Assembly (NCBI GenBank): GCA_036936605.1
Contig: JAUPFV010000002.1
Coordinates: 125,286,376-125,350,375 of the forward strand
DNA: 64,000 nt
From: Limnanthes douglasii subsp. nivea
Taxonomy: Eukaryota > Streptophyta > Magnoliopsida > Brassicales > Limnanthaceae
Direction: 5' to 3'
The notes beneath the pieces are model-generated. The model searched no databases. It saw only the letters and a program-made list of their open reading frames with translations, and was not told where the DNA came from. Positions 11,947-23,559 of this stretch are shown in pieces (the stretch's first letter is position 1; every line of letters begins with the position of its first letter). The position numbers and the translations under genes were made by a program.

Positions 11947-14614
11947 TTACACACAACAGTAAAATTTAAGAATGTTAACTTTTGGGCTCTTTCCCTTTGG
12001 TATTTTCTTCTTTCTCATCTGACTTCTCTTCTCAGAGTCCATTTCATCATTTCTATCATAGCTATCATTTGATGACTCATCAGAAGTGCTCATCTCGTCT
12101 GTTAAAGATATGTTCGGGGGAAGAAACTTCTCTGGAATCCACCCCCATAAAGAACTAATGGATAATGTTAGAAACGTTTTATGAAATACCAAGACCATGT
12201 CTGGCTTAATCGAGGCATCTTGTTCATTTAGATTTTTTATCGTGGTGTCAACATATAATCCAACCACGTCATCTGATTCCACTGAATACTTGGCTTTCAT
12301 GGACTTAATCTATTTTTCTAACTCTTTCTTAAAATTCTCTAAATTTCTTTTTCACCTAAGATACGATCCATAGCTTATTTGCTTGTCTTCTGCTGAGATT
12401 GCAATAAAGAGATCTCACTGGAACTAGACATTCACAGTCCCTTAAGTTCTTCATGAACTTTGACCACCTCTTTTTTAACTGTCTTCACTTCTCTTCTGAG
12501 TGTATCAGCGTCCTCGGTTACCTTTTTGGCCTTAGTCTTCTCGTCTTCAAGGGAACTTTGTAATTTCTTGTTTTCCTCTAAAAGAGAAGAAATGGTTACT
12601 CATTGGGATTTGAACTCCCTTTCCAGTTCGACAACAAGTTTCACGTAACCCTTTATCGAGTACCCAACTGTATAATTTTCGTTTGAAACTTCAAAAGGAA
12701 TACCATCGTATATCATGTTGGGTGCAGAACCTAGGAAAGCCTTATCAAACGCTTCATAGTCGAAACCCTGTAATTCATCAGATTTTTAACCCCAACATTA
12801 GTCTCTCCTTGAAATTTGGAAATAAAAAGGTAGGGTTCGGTACAAGAATAGTGGAGAACACTAGTATCCGGACGCAATGCCAAATATGAACTGGTTGAAG
12901 TTGTGTTATTCTTTTTTATTCTTTCATCACTGCATTGCTTACTTCTTTTTTTAACTTTTTTTTTTCTTAGGCTCAAGCATATCTATAGGCACATCACCTC
13001 CCTTCATAGTGGCAGCAATTGCATCTAACAATGATGCATCAATCCGTTGGGATTATCCCTCGGTAGTCGCTTCAACGACACATTGCGAAGTTATTTTTTA
13101 TTCTTTTTATGTTTGTTCATATGGTTGGGGCTCTTTTTCTGGTTGGCATGTATAGCTTCCCATCAGCAGGTTTAATTCTCAGAAAGAGAGGAGTTGATAG
13201 AGGATGAGTGGTGAATTATTCCCACGACAACGCTCTTTTGGGGTTGGTCCTCCAAAGATGGTTGCGAGTTAAGTTGGCTAGGGTAAAACACTCGTGAAAA
13301 CCATTATCCTATTGTTTATATGCCCACTTTTGCAGCTTCTTAAAAGTCACTCGATCATCTTTCAGATGATGCGTAAAGCGGTTTGGAATAATTTTAAAGA
13401 AAAGAATATTAAAACATATAATACAACAATCAAGTAAATAATAAATGCATGTTTGAAGAGAATTGCCTAGGCTTTTCCAAAATATGGTAAGTTGGCTTGG
13501 ATTTCCTTTTGAATAAGAAAACTTCTTACCATTTTTCAATTGCCCACAAATAAACAAGAACTGATTCTTCCATATCTTGTCCAATTCTAACAAATCGTCT
13601 ACTACTTTGTAGGCATTCCCCACATTAAAGTAATAGAAGAGAATCTTAGAATTTTGGCATAGCCCATCAATAGTTGTCATCTGTCCCATAGGAATTTCTC
13701 GATACTATAATACAAGCGAGTAAGGTGTACCATGAATTCAAACTATCTTGGCTCGGACACAACCGAACTATGTGGAAATACCTAACAATTTCAGGATTTA
13801 ATGGAAACCGAAAGCACCAGTTTAGCACTTCGGTGTAAACCACAAACTCATTAGAGCGGAAATTGATCAGAATTTCCCCAACCTTAGATATCTTAATTCT
13901 AATTGCATATGGAACCCCCCCCCCCCCCACTTAGTATGACACTTACTATTTTAAGTTGGGACCAACGCATCCATCCAACGAGATCGAGAGCTCTTTGGAT
14001 TCTGGTTCCATAGTATTGCCTTTGCCCTTAATTTTCTTCTCTGTTAAAACCCTTTTGATGAACAACTTTGAATTTTTCCATGTTTGACCAGATGTCACAA
14101 AGGGAGAGTCTTCACTAAGGGCTTTCATGACTTCTTCCATTACCTGTGTTTTCGATCTTAATCGTCTAATAATATGAATGTCAACGTTATCTTTTGTGAC
14201 ATATGGGCGTTTATTCGGATTTGGTGGAGAGGGAGAATATGTCAATATCAATGGTTCCACAATGGCTTTAGCTTTGCCTTTTGACTGTTTGGTCACCCTA
14301 AGTGGGGTGACATTTTCTGAATCCGATCCCATATTTTCAAATGTAGAAGGAGTCTGGTGACTTGTGGCCTTTTGAGATTGTGATGGCTTTGAAAAATATT
14401 AGGATCAAGTGGACGAATGAGCAGTTAGAGATGACTCTGGGAGAATGCTGCGAGCGTAAGGATAAACACCATTGTATTCGATAACTTGAGTAGTAATTAA
14501 TGGAGGTGAAGAAGCATGTAATGCAGTAGTGATTGTAGCTCTATTTTTCTCTTCCTCTAACTCGGTTAATTTTAACCAACCGCCTTTTATTAGAACGGTT
14601 ATAGCAGTAAACAT
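11947..14614 (-). pseudogene. antisense extra gene of Tat element B
   Basis: The minus strand starts at 14614 with an ITVLIKGGWLKLTELEEE segment, matching ALIKGGWLNLSELE at 56505. It continues through a Ser/Pro/Lys-rich region (14332-13946), the FRFPLNPEIVRYFHIVRLCP block (about 13810-13740), the DDLLELDKIWKNQFLF block (13600-13550) and an intron position at about 13466-13387. It then runs through a coiled-coil region (12660-12300) to a C-terminal SIKPDMVLVFHKTF block (12300-11947). Multiple stops and frameshifts occur. A G/C run at 13917-13928 interrupts it. Confidence 0.8.
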
Positions 14615-14621
14615 ACAAGCA

Positions 14622-14842
14622 CCAAAGATTTTGGTTTTTACCTGGGTAATGGATTCACTCTTTCTGAAGACATGAAAAACAAAAACAGGGAATTAATTCG
14701 TTACTTGATAGAAACTAATGGAAACATCAATTTGGAAATTAAGGATTGGTTTGGTGCTAGTCCTCCAAAAAAATCTTTGAGAGAACTAAGGGGGCTGTAT
14801 AATAGGATCATATATTTTTTGAAGTGGTTTTTCGAGGTGAGT
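14622..14842 (+). other. unassigned open segment ending at a splice-donor-like site
   Basis: A plus-strand frame runs open for about 70 codons (FGFYLGNGFTLSEDMKNKN..., ...LRELRGLYNRIIYFLKWF). It stops just after a GAG|GTGAGT sequence that looks like an exon end. It directly abuts the start of the antisense gene of element B. I do not recognise the protein. It could be a captured exon, part of the neighbouring MULE, or chance. Confidence 0.3.
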
Positions 14843-14849
14843 TGAAATA

Positions 14850-15200
14850 ATTTGAAATACATTTTAGACCATAGCTTGAAGTCTATTTCAGACCTAAAAT
14901 AAAGGTAACTTTCTTTATCCTCTCACTAAGTTGTCTGCCTCCTTGAAAACACTGTTTACACTTATGGGTTTTTTAATATTTCAAGCCTTGACCCGACCTA
15001 CAACCCTAAATCATACCATAAATACCTTAAGGAACCTCATTAAAGAGCGAGAAATAAATTACTACCCTAATCAATAATGAAATAAATGATCTTTCTACCA
15101 TATATAAAATATTACATATTTTCTCTACCAAATTACTAAAAATATCCTCGTCCATATTTTTATATCACCAGATTTGCGACCATAATGGAGCGGGAGCACC
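14850..15200. other. AT-rich spacer, nothing recognised
   Basis: No coding frame or repeat was seen. It should contain the right end of element B and the left end of the OTU-type MULE, but neither boundary could be found. Confidence 0.4.
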
Positions 15201-15771
15201 CGGATAACAAAAATCTGAAGCTAAAAACTGCTATGTAATTCCATTAAATAATGAAAAGTGAAATGCATATAGATCTAGCCTGGATGGTTCAAATGGACAT
15301 GTCAGAAAAGAGCATATTAGAGCCTCGTCTGAGAAGGTCATTCGTATTTGGGACGATTTTCCAAAGAAGAGTTTGATTTTGTAGTTAAATCTACAAAAAA
15401 ATAGGATCTTGTCCTCGTGATATTCTTGACGGAGTGGAAAAATGAACCTTAAAAATTCATCATTCATACGCACCATCTACAATTCTAATACTTGTTAGGT
15501 GAACTGAAAGGTTCAACTATTACGAATGGCATAGATCGTGCAAAGACAGAAGTGGTATCGATATGTGAACTTTTTTTCGCCACACACGGTTAATTTGGAT
15601 TTATTACGGACGTTTCCAAATGTGGTAATAATGGATAACACATACAAGGTAATAAAATACGGGATGTCATTGTATGAGGTTGTTGGCGCCACTTCTACCA
15701 AGAAGAATTTCTACATCAGATTTGCATTTATATCTGGTGATAAATTCGAGAGCTATAGATGTTGTTATAAT
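15200..15771 (+). pseudogene. OTU-type MULE transposase, N-terminal part
   Basis: The segment includes CPRDILDGVEK and RTIYNS (about 15410-15485), the usual linker of plant MULE transposases. Next comes the start of the DDE domain, VVIMDNTYKV, LYEVVGATSTKKNFYI and FAFISGD (15625-15740), carrying the first catalytic Asp. A stop lies in the linker and the left part is poorly conserved. The frame is cut at 15771 by a hAT insertion and resumes at 18339. Confidence 0.75.
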
Positions 15772-18330
15772 TAGAGTTGTCAATTTTTTACACGACCTGT
15801 AAAGCCAACACGAAAACTTGACCCAAACTTTTAGTGTTAGAGACCTGATATTTACAACCCGATAAAATTATGGCACGAAACGAACGCAACTCAAAAAATA
15901 GGTCGGGTTTCGGGTTGGGTTTGTTTCATCCAAAATTGACCTGTAAAACTCGAAAAGACTTGCAAAACCGAATATTGGTCTGTAAAACCCGAAAAGACAT
16001 GCAAACCCGCTGACCCGGTAAAACCTAAAAGAGTTATAAACCCAAAATTGACCTGTAAAACCCTAAAAAAACTTATAAACACAAAACTGATATATATATA
16101 TATATATATTAATAAAAATATTATTTTAAATCTAATAATATACAATAAATATAATCATATAATATCTTAAATAACTTATCCTAGCTGCCAGCCACATTTT
16201 TTATCTTTCATCCAAATTTGAATCATAATTCACAGCCTCGCAGCTCTGATATCTCTTCATCTTCTTCGATATTTCGTGCTTATCGTGCTCTCTCTCTTAT
16301 TCCTCGTGCTTACTTCAAAGTTAACGTTTATCCTTTCACATACATGTTTTCTTTTTCCTTATGTTGAAATGAATTTGTTGGGTCATGTTTGGTTCACTTA
16401 ATACGATTAATGATATGCTATAAGTAAATTGGTTTGTCATATGAGAGAATAGAGCTTCTTATTAAGATTAATTAGTTCTACACATCACTAGTGACGAGAT
16501 TGGACTAAAAACAGTCTCTTCGGATCAGTGGTAATAGGTAGTTTTGAAAGTTAAATGTTTTTGGGTTCTTTTTAGTTGAGGCTGAGATATGAATATAGTG
16601 CTCGGCTTGCAAATTATTAATTATATATTAATATATTCTACAATAGAAGATAATAGGTTGTCTTGGTAATTGTTGTTCATCTGATTGCCTTGGTAATTGT
16701 TGTTCATCTGGTAAAACACAATTCATTAAAGATTAGATTTGGGATATTAAATGTCTTCGAAACTCCTTTTGACCATGGAAAAATTGGCTTAGGTTACGGG
16801 GTTGTGGAATGGATATGGTAAGAATATAAGATTGAGAATGGTAGATACATTAGACCCTTAACTATTCCATGAATCTTTTATTAATCAGATGGGAGACAAG
16901 GTGCAAATGAAAAAAATTGGTGCAGTACCCGTGGAGACGAATCTATTTTCAACACATTCTGTAAAATTGTGATCCGGGTGTGTTACGGGAATAAAAAGTT
17001 TTTCAAAACTAAAATCTTAAGCTCTTAATCAGAAAAGAGATGAGGCAAAAAAAAGATCGTCTTATTCATCAATAGATTCTTCATACTTATAGTGCTATGA
17101 GTTAGTGGGCAGTTACATTCGTTTTTAATTACACTTAATGCACCACTAACTCACTAACATCACTTCTCCTATAATTTTGGAACAACTTCCTGAAATGGTT
17201 TGACTTAAATCTTATAAAGCTTATTACATAATGAATAAAGGAACGATTCATCTAGGTTACGTGTCAATTTGAGCTGGCCCACTCCTTGAGCGCGATGATC
17301 TGTCTTGGCTGCGTGTTCTTGAGCTCTCCCGACTACGTGTTCGGCTAATTATCTTCGAGCTCGTTCTCCACTTATCTTTAATATCGATTAGTTTATATGC
17401 GAGCTCGTCCCTTGTCTATTCATCGCCTCCTCAGTCTAGTCGATCAACTCGTTGCTCAGATTATCGTCAAGTTCGTTATTCACTTCTTTTTTAGGTCGAT
17501 AGTAGCGTCGATCTCGTCCTCTGTTTCCTTGTTTCTTTATTATCTTAGCCTAAGCTCATCGTCCGCCTTTCCTTCTCGTTTTCGTACTTACTCGGGGGAT
17601 TCCCCCTTTATCACGGTGTTTGTAAGTACACGGATCTTAACAGGGATTAGGGTTCGATTAGTTGATTTCATTTAAGGTAATTTATAATACAATTTTATAA
17701 ATATGTTATCAAGTATAATATAAATTTGAAATCTAAGTTTTATATTTTATTTTAGTATGAGCTTCAAATTGGTGAAATCAACTTCAAAGTTCGTGTTTTA
17801 TAAAATTTAATCATTGGTTGTTCAAGAAAAAAATTGTGTAATGTAATATCTTTTAATATTATGTAAGATTGGAATTTGATAATATCGAGATTTCACGTTT
17901 CACTTCATATTATGTATTTATGTGTGCTTTTGTAGTTTTCGTATTTTTATGTCTAACAGGTTTTGTCTGTGTTGAACATGTGTATCGGGTTAATTAAAAT
18001 TTTATGTCAAATAGGTCGGGTTCGTGTTTTGGGTTGGTTAAAATTTTGTGTTTGTTTAACAAGTTGGCTTCGTGATTCGGGTTGGTTAAAGTTTTGTGTC
18101 AAATAGGTTGGGTTTGTGTCAAACATGTGTTTCGTGTTTTTCGTGTTGGTTACATTTTTGTGTCAAACTGGTGGGGTTCAGGTCCAACAGTTTTTTAACA
18201 GGTTGGGTTCGTGTCTTTGAACCTGACATAAATTTTGAGTTCGTATCGGGTTTGTGTCACATGTTTTTAAAATTATAGGGTGGTCAAACCCGACACGAAC
18301 ACAACACGAAACCCGAAATCGACAGCCCTA
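15772..18330. mobile_element. hAT-type element 1, non-autonomous, with 8-bp TSD
   Basis: The ends are TAGAGTTGTCAATTT on the left and, read inward on the other strand, TAGGGCTGTCGATTTCGGG on the right. They are flanked by GTTATAAT (15764-15771) and GTTAGAAT (18331-18338), an 8-bp duplication with one mismatch. Both subterminal zones are rich in repeats of ACCCGAAAAGAC and GGGTTCGTGT type. No transposase is encoded. It interrupts a MULE transposase frame. Confidence 0.85.
16981..17642. mobile_element. possible solo LTR inside hAT element 1
   Basis: A 662-bp block with TGTTACGGG at one end and TCTTAACA at the other has a perfect TGTTA/TAACA inverted end. Its C/T-rich, CG-containing composition is unlike the surrounding AT-rich DNA. 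The flanking 5-mers (GGGTG, GGGAT) match only at three positions, so target duplication is weak. No coding sequence was seen. Confidence 0.4.
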
Positions 18331-18338
18331 GTTAGAAT

Positions 18339-18815
18339 GTTTACTATCGTTGATGGTAACTCACTCCATCGAACCACCCTCCATTGTTTTGACGGATAAA
18401 GACTTAGCGTTGGTGAATGTGGTCAAGGAAGTGTTCCCCAACACAACACACATGTTGTATCGATGGTACATTAACATGAACGTACTACGGAAAACGAAAA
18501 AAATCATCAACGATAAAAAAGTGTCCAACAAAGTTTTGGAAGTGTGGAGTCAAATGACGTTGACGGAAACAGATCTATTCTTCAATAGTTATTGGTCGGA
18601 ATTGCTTTGTGACTTTATATAATATCCAAAAGCAATCGAATACACCGAAAGTTGTTTAAGGTCGTACGATGATAATTCTATCATATGGAGAACTAACAAA
18701 TCGATGCATTTCAGTAACCAAGACACTAAGCGCTTGGAATATGCTTATTCAACCCTCAAGCGTTTCGTTGGTATTAGAAAAGGTAACTTCGAGTCTTTTT
18801 TTTATTGAGGGTGCA
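18339..18815 (+). pseudogene. OTU-type MULE transposase, C-terminal part
   Basis: Continuation of the transposase after the hAT insertion. SIVLTDKDLALVNVVKEVFP supplies the second catalytic Asp, followed by MLYRWYINMNVL. After a frame change, the LEYAYSTLKRFVG segment (18730-18775) carries the probable third acidic residue and a GNFESF motif. This is the usual spacing of plant MULE DDE domains. The frame breaks near 18620 and 18800. Confidence 0.75.
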
Positions 18816-18859
18816 TACTTTGATAGAATTGCAACGCGGAGACATCAAAGCCTCAGTTG

Positions 18860-19565
18860 AAAAGAATCGATTGTGAGCCCTACATAAATTCTCTAAAAAT
18901 TTCACATCTTGTTTAGGCATTTCATAACGTCCATCACCGATGTTAAATCTGATAGCCACTACGGGTACCGCTCGATTATGTTTGCCTTGAACAAACAATA
19001 AGATGGATGGAAGTTGATTAGGGATGTCATATACAACGAGCTTATGAAAATGCATATCCTTGTACGTAAATATTTTTACAATCATAAAGGATTTAATAGA
19101 TATTGTTGGATGTGTTAAGTGCTCGAGCGATATGGCTACTATGGAGAATTCAATGACGATGTCCGAGATATGAGTCCCAGTCGCATCTATGTTTAACTGC
19201 ATAATCCATTTTGTAGGACAATATAAAACCATGGACATTAGTTTCACTTATATTATGTTAAGATGCGCACCTCTTTGATGTCTAATCGGTTAGAAATCGG
19301 ATTGGGTTGGGTCAACTCCAACCACTTTGTGAACGTAAGTATCCAATTACATTGTATATTCGTTTAAACTTTTATACATCTCATCTAATATATGTTATTG
19401 TGATTTTTAATTGTGTTTTCGTTTTGTAGCTTTCCATTACGATTGATGCCCTATGTGCAATGATACATCATCATTGCCTAAAATTACGTTCAGTAGATGC
19501 GGAAGGTTCGGAATTACCGATTTATTCTCATTGCAATAGATACAAAAAGAAAAAAAAACCTAGTC
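18860..19565 (+). pseudogene. OTU-like domain of the MULE, with an intron
   Basis: Residues resembling the OTU pattern are visible: ITDVKSDSHYGYRSI (about 18925-18970), where a family member would have D-G-N-C-G in the active-site loop and here Asn and Cys are replaced. WKLIRDVIYNELMKMH (19012-19060) follows. Further on, the GLGWVNSNHFVN segment (19295-19335) corresponds to the His motif and ends at GTAAGT. An intron of about 96 bp then closes at TTTTGTAG (about 19430). Stops make it non-functional as written. Confidence 0.6.
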
Positions 19566-19823
19566 TCGAAGTAACTGATTTACCTGCTTTTGTTTAAAAA
19601 CTTTGTCATTATAATATATGTACGTTTTGTCACGCTAAAAACTTGTATGCTTTGAACATTATGATAACTTTAATTTTGAAATATTAACATTAACCTCTTC
19701 ATTAGTTCATATAATTTGGGACATTACATAATTCAAAATACAAATGCAAACAACAAAATAGATAGATAGTATACAAAGTTGACATAGTTGATGTTTAAGG
19801 CACGTTCATGGTGACGGATGATT

Positions 19824-20280
19824 TCATCCATGCTCTGACCTTTTCTCGAAAGGATATTCATCATCTTCCCTAGTTTCATCAAAACTTGGGTAAGTTCTAA
19901 CGCAGTTGGCTACCGCGTCTACTTTATAATATAGTTCTTGGATCACGTGTTCCAGCATATCTTTCGTAATAATAGTTTGAAACTTCAAACTAAAAACATC
20001 GTGGGTTTCGCATTGGGTTTCAAAATGGAGCGACTCAATCGGTATACTCGGTACAGTATTCAAATAATCTAACATGGCGGTCGTTTTTTCACGTTCGTAT
20101 GGTCGGGGTATCATACACCCGAAACACGTTGCTTCCCTACCGTGCATGAAGTACATTTTCATATAACAACATTGATAAAAGCAGGTGTCTCTTCTGACAT
20201 CGTGCCTTTCACAAACTTAAAACCTTTGAGAGTGTTCACATCTTCCTGCATATTCTAATTCCAATCACTCATTGGTATTT
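19824..20280 (-). pseudogene. unidentified minus-strand reading frame
   Basis: An open frame covers 20162-19824 with a conserved-looking, non-repetitive composition (CFGCMIPRPYEREKTTAMLD, HDVFSLKFQTIITKDMLEHV). A second in-register piece upstream (MQEDVNTLKGFKFVKGTMSE, 20251-20192) is joined by one frame change near 20165. I do not recognise it. Its position beside the OTU-type MULE suggests a companion ORF of that element. Confidence 0.35.
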
Positions 20281-20299
20281 TTTATGTATTTTACTTGAG

Positions 20300-21407
20300 T
20301 GTGGTTCCTTCATTTATAGAGGGTGATTCAGCGGGAATGTAATAATGGAATGTCCAAAAAATATTTGGGAAACAATATCATTTGGCGGGTTATCCAAAAT
20401 TGGCAGGAATCTTTGTATCATATATTATAAGTTCCTAATTGGCAAGGGGGTATTTGTCAACCGGCGGCCTCGAATTTTCTATCCGACAGTGGGAAACAAC
20501 CCCACTAGTGTGGCTCTTTCTATCTGGTGGGGAGCAACCTCAACAAAAATAACCATATGGATATTTTATTTTGATATCTCCTGGATGGAAGGAATTTTTT
20601 GTCCGGTGGGTGGAAACTCACCCGCCATATTGGAATTTTCCACTATGCGGGGTTTCCTTCCGGCGGATCTCGTATTCCGTATCGACTGTGGAGACACCCA
20701 ATTTTTTTAGTTTTTTCTTTACATTTGCACTCCTCTCCCGACGGGGGAGAAAAATGGAGTTCCTTTTACGAGCACCTTCGCAACTTGTTGGAACCGAGTA
20801 TACTATATGTGGCATGGACCGTAATACCGAAACGAGACTGAAATAATCAAAAATATATCAAAATACAAAATTAATATGGATATAATCGGAAACAAAACCA
20901 AAAATTAATGTGAGATATAAATTATATTACTTACATTGTCCATGAAAGTGTGGAAAGCCACTCACGCTACCACTACCCGAATGCAAGCGAAATTTTTTTG
21001 AACTTGGCTTGGCTTCTTCACGTCTTCTATTGATTTATTTTTTTTGCCCTGCAATATATTTCCTACAACAACAAAATTTATTTTATTTAAAATTGTATAA
21101 AAAAATTATGCCTAAAAAGATTGCATAGATAAATTCATACTCACTTGAACCCTCCGTACCACAGGACACCAAAACCAGCCCTCACGAGGACAAATTCCTA
21201 GCGTGGCACCAAACCAATCCTACCTTAGATAAATTTTCAGTAGGGCACCCATTACTAGCCCTAGCCCTAGTCGAAACGAGTCTGTATAGCCCCGACGAGG
21301 GATATTTTGGACCTCTAAAATATAGCATCCCCATAGGGGTCGAAGGTCATATCCGACGGTGACATGAACACATGCAACCAAAAACCAAAAAAAAATATTG
21401 TTCTTTG
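20300..21407. other. unclassified spacer, possible minus-strand exons
   Basis: The part at 20380-20720 is unusually rich in short G/C words (CGGCGG, GTGGGAAAC) and may be MULE terminal DNA. On the minus strand, 21050-20940 reads PSSKKF...SGSGSVSGFPHFHG and ends near a GTAAGT. A second donor-like GTGAGT lies near 21145. These hint at exons of a TE-derived gene, but no frame can be followed across them. Confidence 0.25.
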
Positions 21408-21475
21408 TAGAGGTGTCAAACGGGTTAACCAGCACCAACCCGCACCGTTTAAATCAGAACCACGGGTTGCAGTCC

Positions 21476-21632
21476 TGCCGGGTTACGGTCCCGGCGGGTT
21501 GCGGTCCTAGCGGGTTGCGGTCCTGCCAGGTTGCGGTCCTGGCGGGTTGCTCTTATGCGGTCCTGACGGTCTGGCGGTCCTGCCAGGTTGCAGTCCTAAT
21601 GGGCCAGTTTCACAGTTAAACCGCCAGTTCAA
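21476..21632 (+). repeat. subterminal GGTTGCGGTCCTG-type repeats, left copy
   Basis: Short units such as GGTTGCGGTCCTGGCGG recur, ending in GGCCAGTTTC and AAACCGCCAGTT. Nearly the same block is found at 24518-24665 in the same orientation, not inverted. Confidence 0.8.
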
Positions 21633-22438
21633 ACCACCAGATGAACCATTTAAGAGCCGTTTACCAGTTCAAACCATCAGCCAAACCATTTAACCATTTA
21701 AGAACTGTTTATCAGAATATTTTATAATGTTATTTAAAATTAATTTGTAAGTGTTAATTGAATCTAATTTCAATAATTGAGATATGTACCATATACACGA
21801 GTTAATTATTCTATTTCATGTATTTTAATTTAAATATGTTATCATTTTAATCGAAATTTTATAATCATCAGTTACATTTTAAAATAATAATTACGTTTGA
21901 TTATATATTTATATTTATGTATTTAAGATATTTTATTTAATATTATGTAGATATTAAATAAAATAAGTACATCTACTTGTATTTCGGTTACAACTTTCAA
22001 TAATTGTAAAAATATAAAAATAAAAATTTGATTGTCTTAAACAAGATATCGTAAACAATATAATTGTAAAATGATTTGTATATTGTTTTAACATACTAGA
22101 TATTTAAGATGTTATATTTAATATTATGTACATATTAAATAATATATACCTATTAGACATATAATTGTATTCTAATTTTAAATTATAATTTTAAATTATT
22201 AGGTGATTTGTATATTGTTTAGAACCGATTCGGAATCGAAATAAAAAAATTATTAAAAACTTGCTAAAACTAATATATTTTAAATATTAATAACTAAGTT
22301 AGTAGTATGTCTTTAATAATTAAACGTTTAATATCAAAACCAATCATAAAAAAATAATAAAATATAAAAGCCGAATAATCAATAATTAAATAATATATGA
22401 TCATCGACAATGTGGATAATCTTAGATTACTTGGGATT

Positions 22439-22612
22439 CTTTTATATAGATTGACACTTTCATCTTCAATGGTAACTATCGATGTGGGATTCTTTTAAAC
22501 AAAACTCCTCTTTTATATAGATTGACACTTTCATCTTCAATGGTAACTATCGATGTGGGATTCTTTTAAACAAAACTCCTCGAAGATGAAAGTGTCAATC
22601 TATATAAAAGGA
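22439..22612. repeat. 71-bp tandem duplication followed by an inverted copy
   Basis: A block containing TATAGATTGACACTTTCATC and ATCGATGTGGGATTCTTTT occurs twice in tandem. It is followed by the reverse complement of its core (GATGAAAGTGTCAATCTATA, 22583-22602), which could fold into a long hairpin. Confidence 0.8.
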
Positions 22613-22821
22613 GGCACAAACACACCCTCTCACTTACCAAGTCTTGGGCAACTACTTGAATACCTAACATGGTGGTTAATAGTTAAAAATTTCGAATTAA
22701 TTTTTTTAAAGTAGTCTTGGGCAACTACTTGAATGCCTAACATTTTCTTAAAATCCCTAACATGGTTTTTAACAGTATAAAAAAAATTCATAAATCCAAA
22801 AAAAAAAATCATAAATCTGGG

Positions 22822-22875
22822 CCATCCGGAGATCTGTCCGGACGGTTCGGACCATCCGGACAGATCTCCGGATGG
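22822..22875. repeat. perfect 21-bp inverted repeat, GC-rich hairpin
   Basis: The left arm starts CCATCCGGAGATCTGTCC and the right arm ends with its exact complement, with a 12-bp spacer. The adjacent 22876-22950 holds further CCGGAC/GTCCGG words that pair with one another. Confidence 0.9.
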
Positions 22876-22987
22876 TCCGAATTTCCGGTCCGGGCGTCCA
22901 GAGATTACGTCCGGATGCCCCGGACCGGACGTCTGGACCATCCGGATGGTTCCAAAAAAAAGAATCGTTTTTTTTTTAATTTTTTTT

Positions 22988-23013
22988 GGTCTCCTCTATT
23001 TATAGAGGAGACC
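22988..23013. repeat. 12-bp-arm palindrome containing a TATA-like core
   Basis: GGTCTCCTCTAT, then two T bases, then the exact complement. TTTATAGAGG in the loop and right arm looks like a TATA box on the plus strand, followed by a CT-rich leader, possibly a remnant of the transposase promoter. Confidence 0.7.
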
Positions 23014-23559
23014 CCAAATCCACACTCATAAATTCATATACTCCTCTCTACATCTCTCTAAATCTCTCTACTTGTTCTAAATATTCTAGAAAACTCAAAT
23101 TTCTTATTTTAGATATTGTAGTCCTACTTTCGGAATTGTTTGATTTTTTTTTCGCAAATTGTTTCTATTTGATTAAAACACTTAAATGGCGTTGGGATAA
23201 CATTATAATAGCTCAATTAAGAGCTTCGTATAATTTATCAAGTTATTTAATTGTTATAGTAATTTAAATTAGTTTTTTTAATTCTAATTTTATTAGTTGT
23301 TGTTAGTTGTTACTGCTTGTTGTTAGTTGGTATTAGTCTAAATTTAGTTTTTATTATTTGCGATATTAATTAGTTTCGATTAGTATTTTATTGCATATTT
23401 AAAAAAACGTTGTTTTAAGTTTTAAAATGCCTATAAATCGTAGACTTACTAATGCTCACCAATCCGCTAATTTTCACTTGTAATGAATGATGTTTGTGAT
23501 AACCAAAACAAATTAATACTGACCAAAATGTAATAATAATTTTATAATCATTATTAAAA

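Larger units (their letters stand above)
6940..14630 (+). mobile_element. Tat-lineage Ty3/gypsy element B (5' truncated, decayed)
   Basis: The plus-strand order is gag C-terminus, protease, RT, RNase H and integrase, then an antisense gene on the minus strand. It is the same family as A and C but heavily mutated. Gag starts abruptly next to the LTR of element A, so A probably inserted into B, or B lost its left part. No LTR is recognisable at its right end. Confidence 0.8.

Noticed and set aside
17397..17675. 92-codon open frame in hAT element 1
   Set aside because: It lies in the C/T-rich part of the LTR-like block and has a low-complexity Ser/Leu/Val composition; probably non-coding.
20345..20846. 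Three overlapping plus-strand open frames of 80-121 codons
   Set aside because: They overlap in different frames in a locally GC-richer block, with no domain or codon pattern favouring one.
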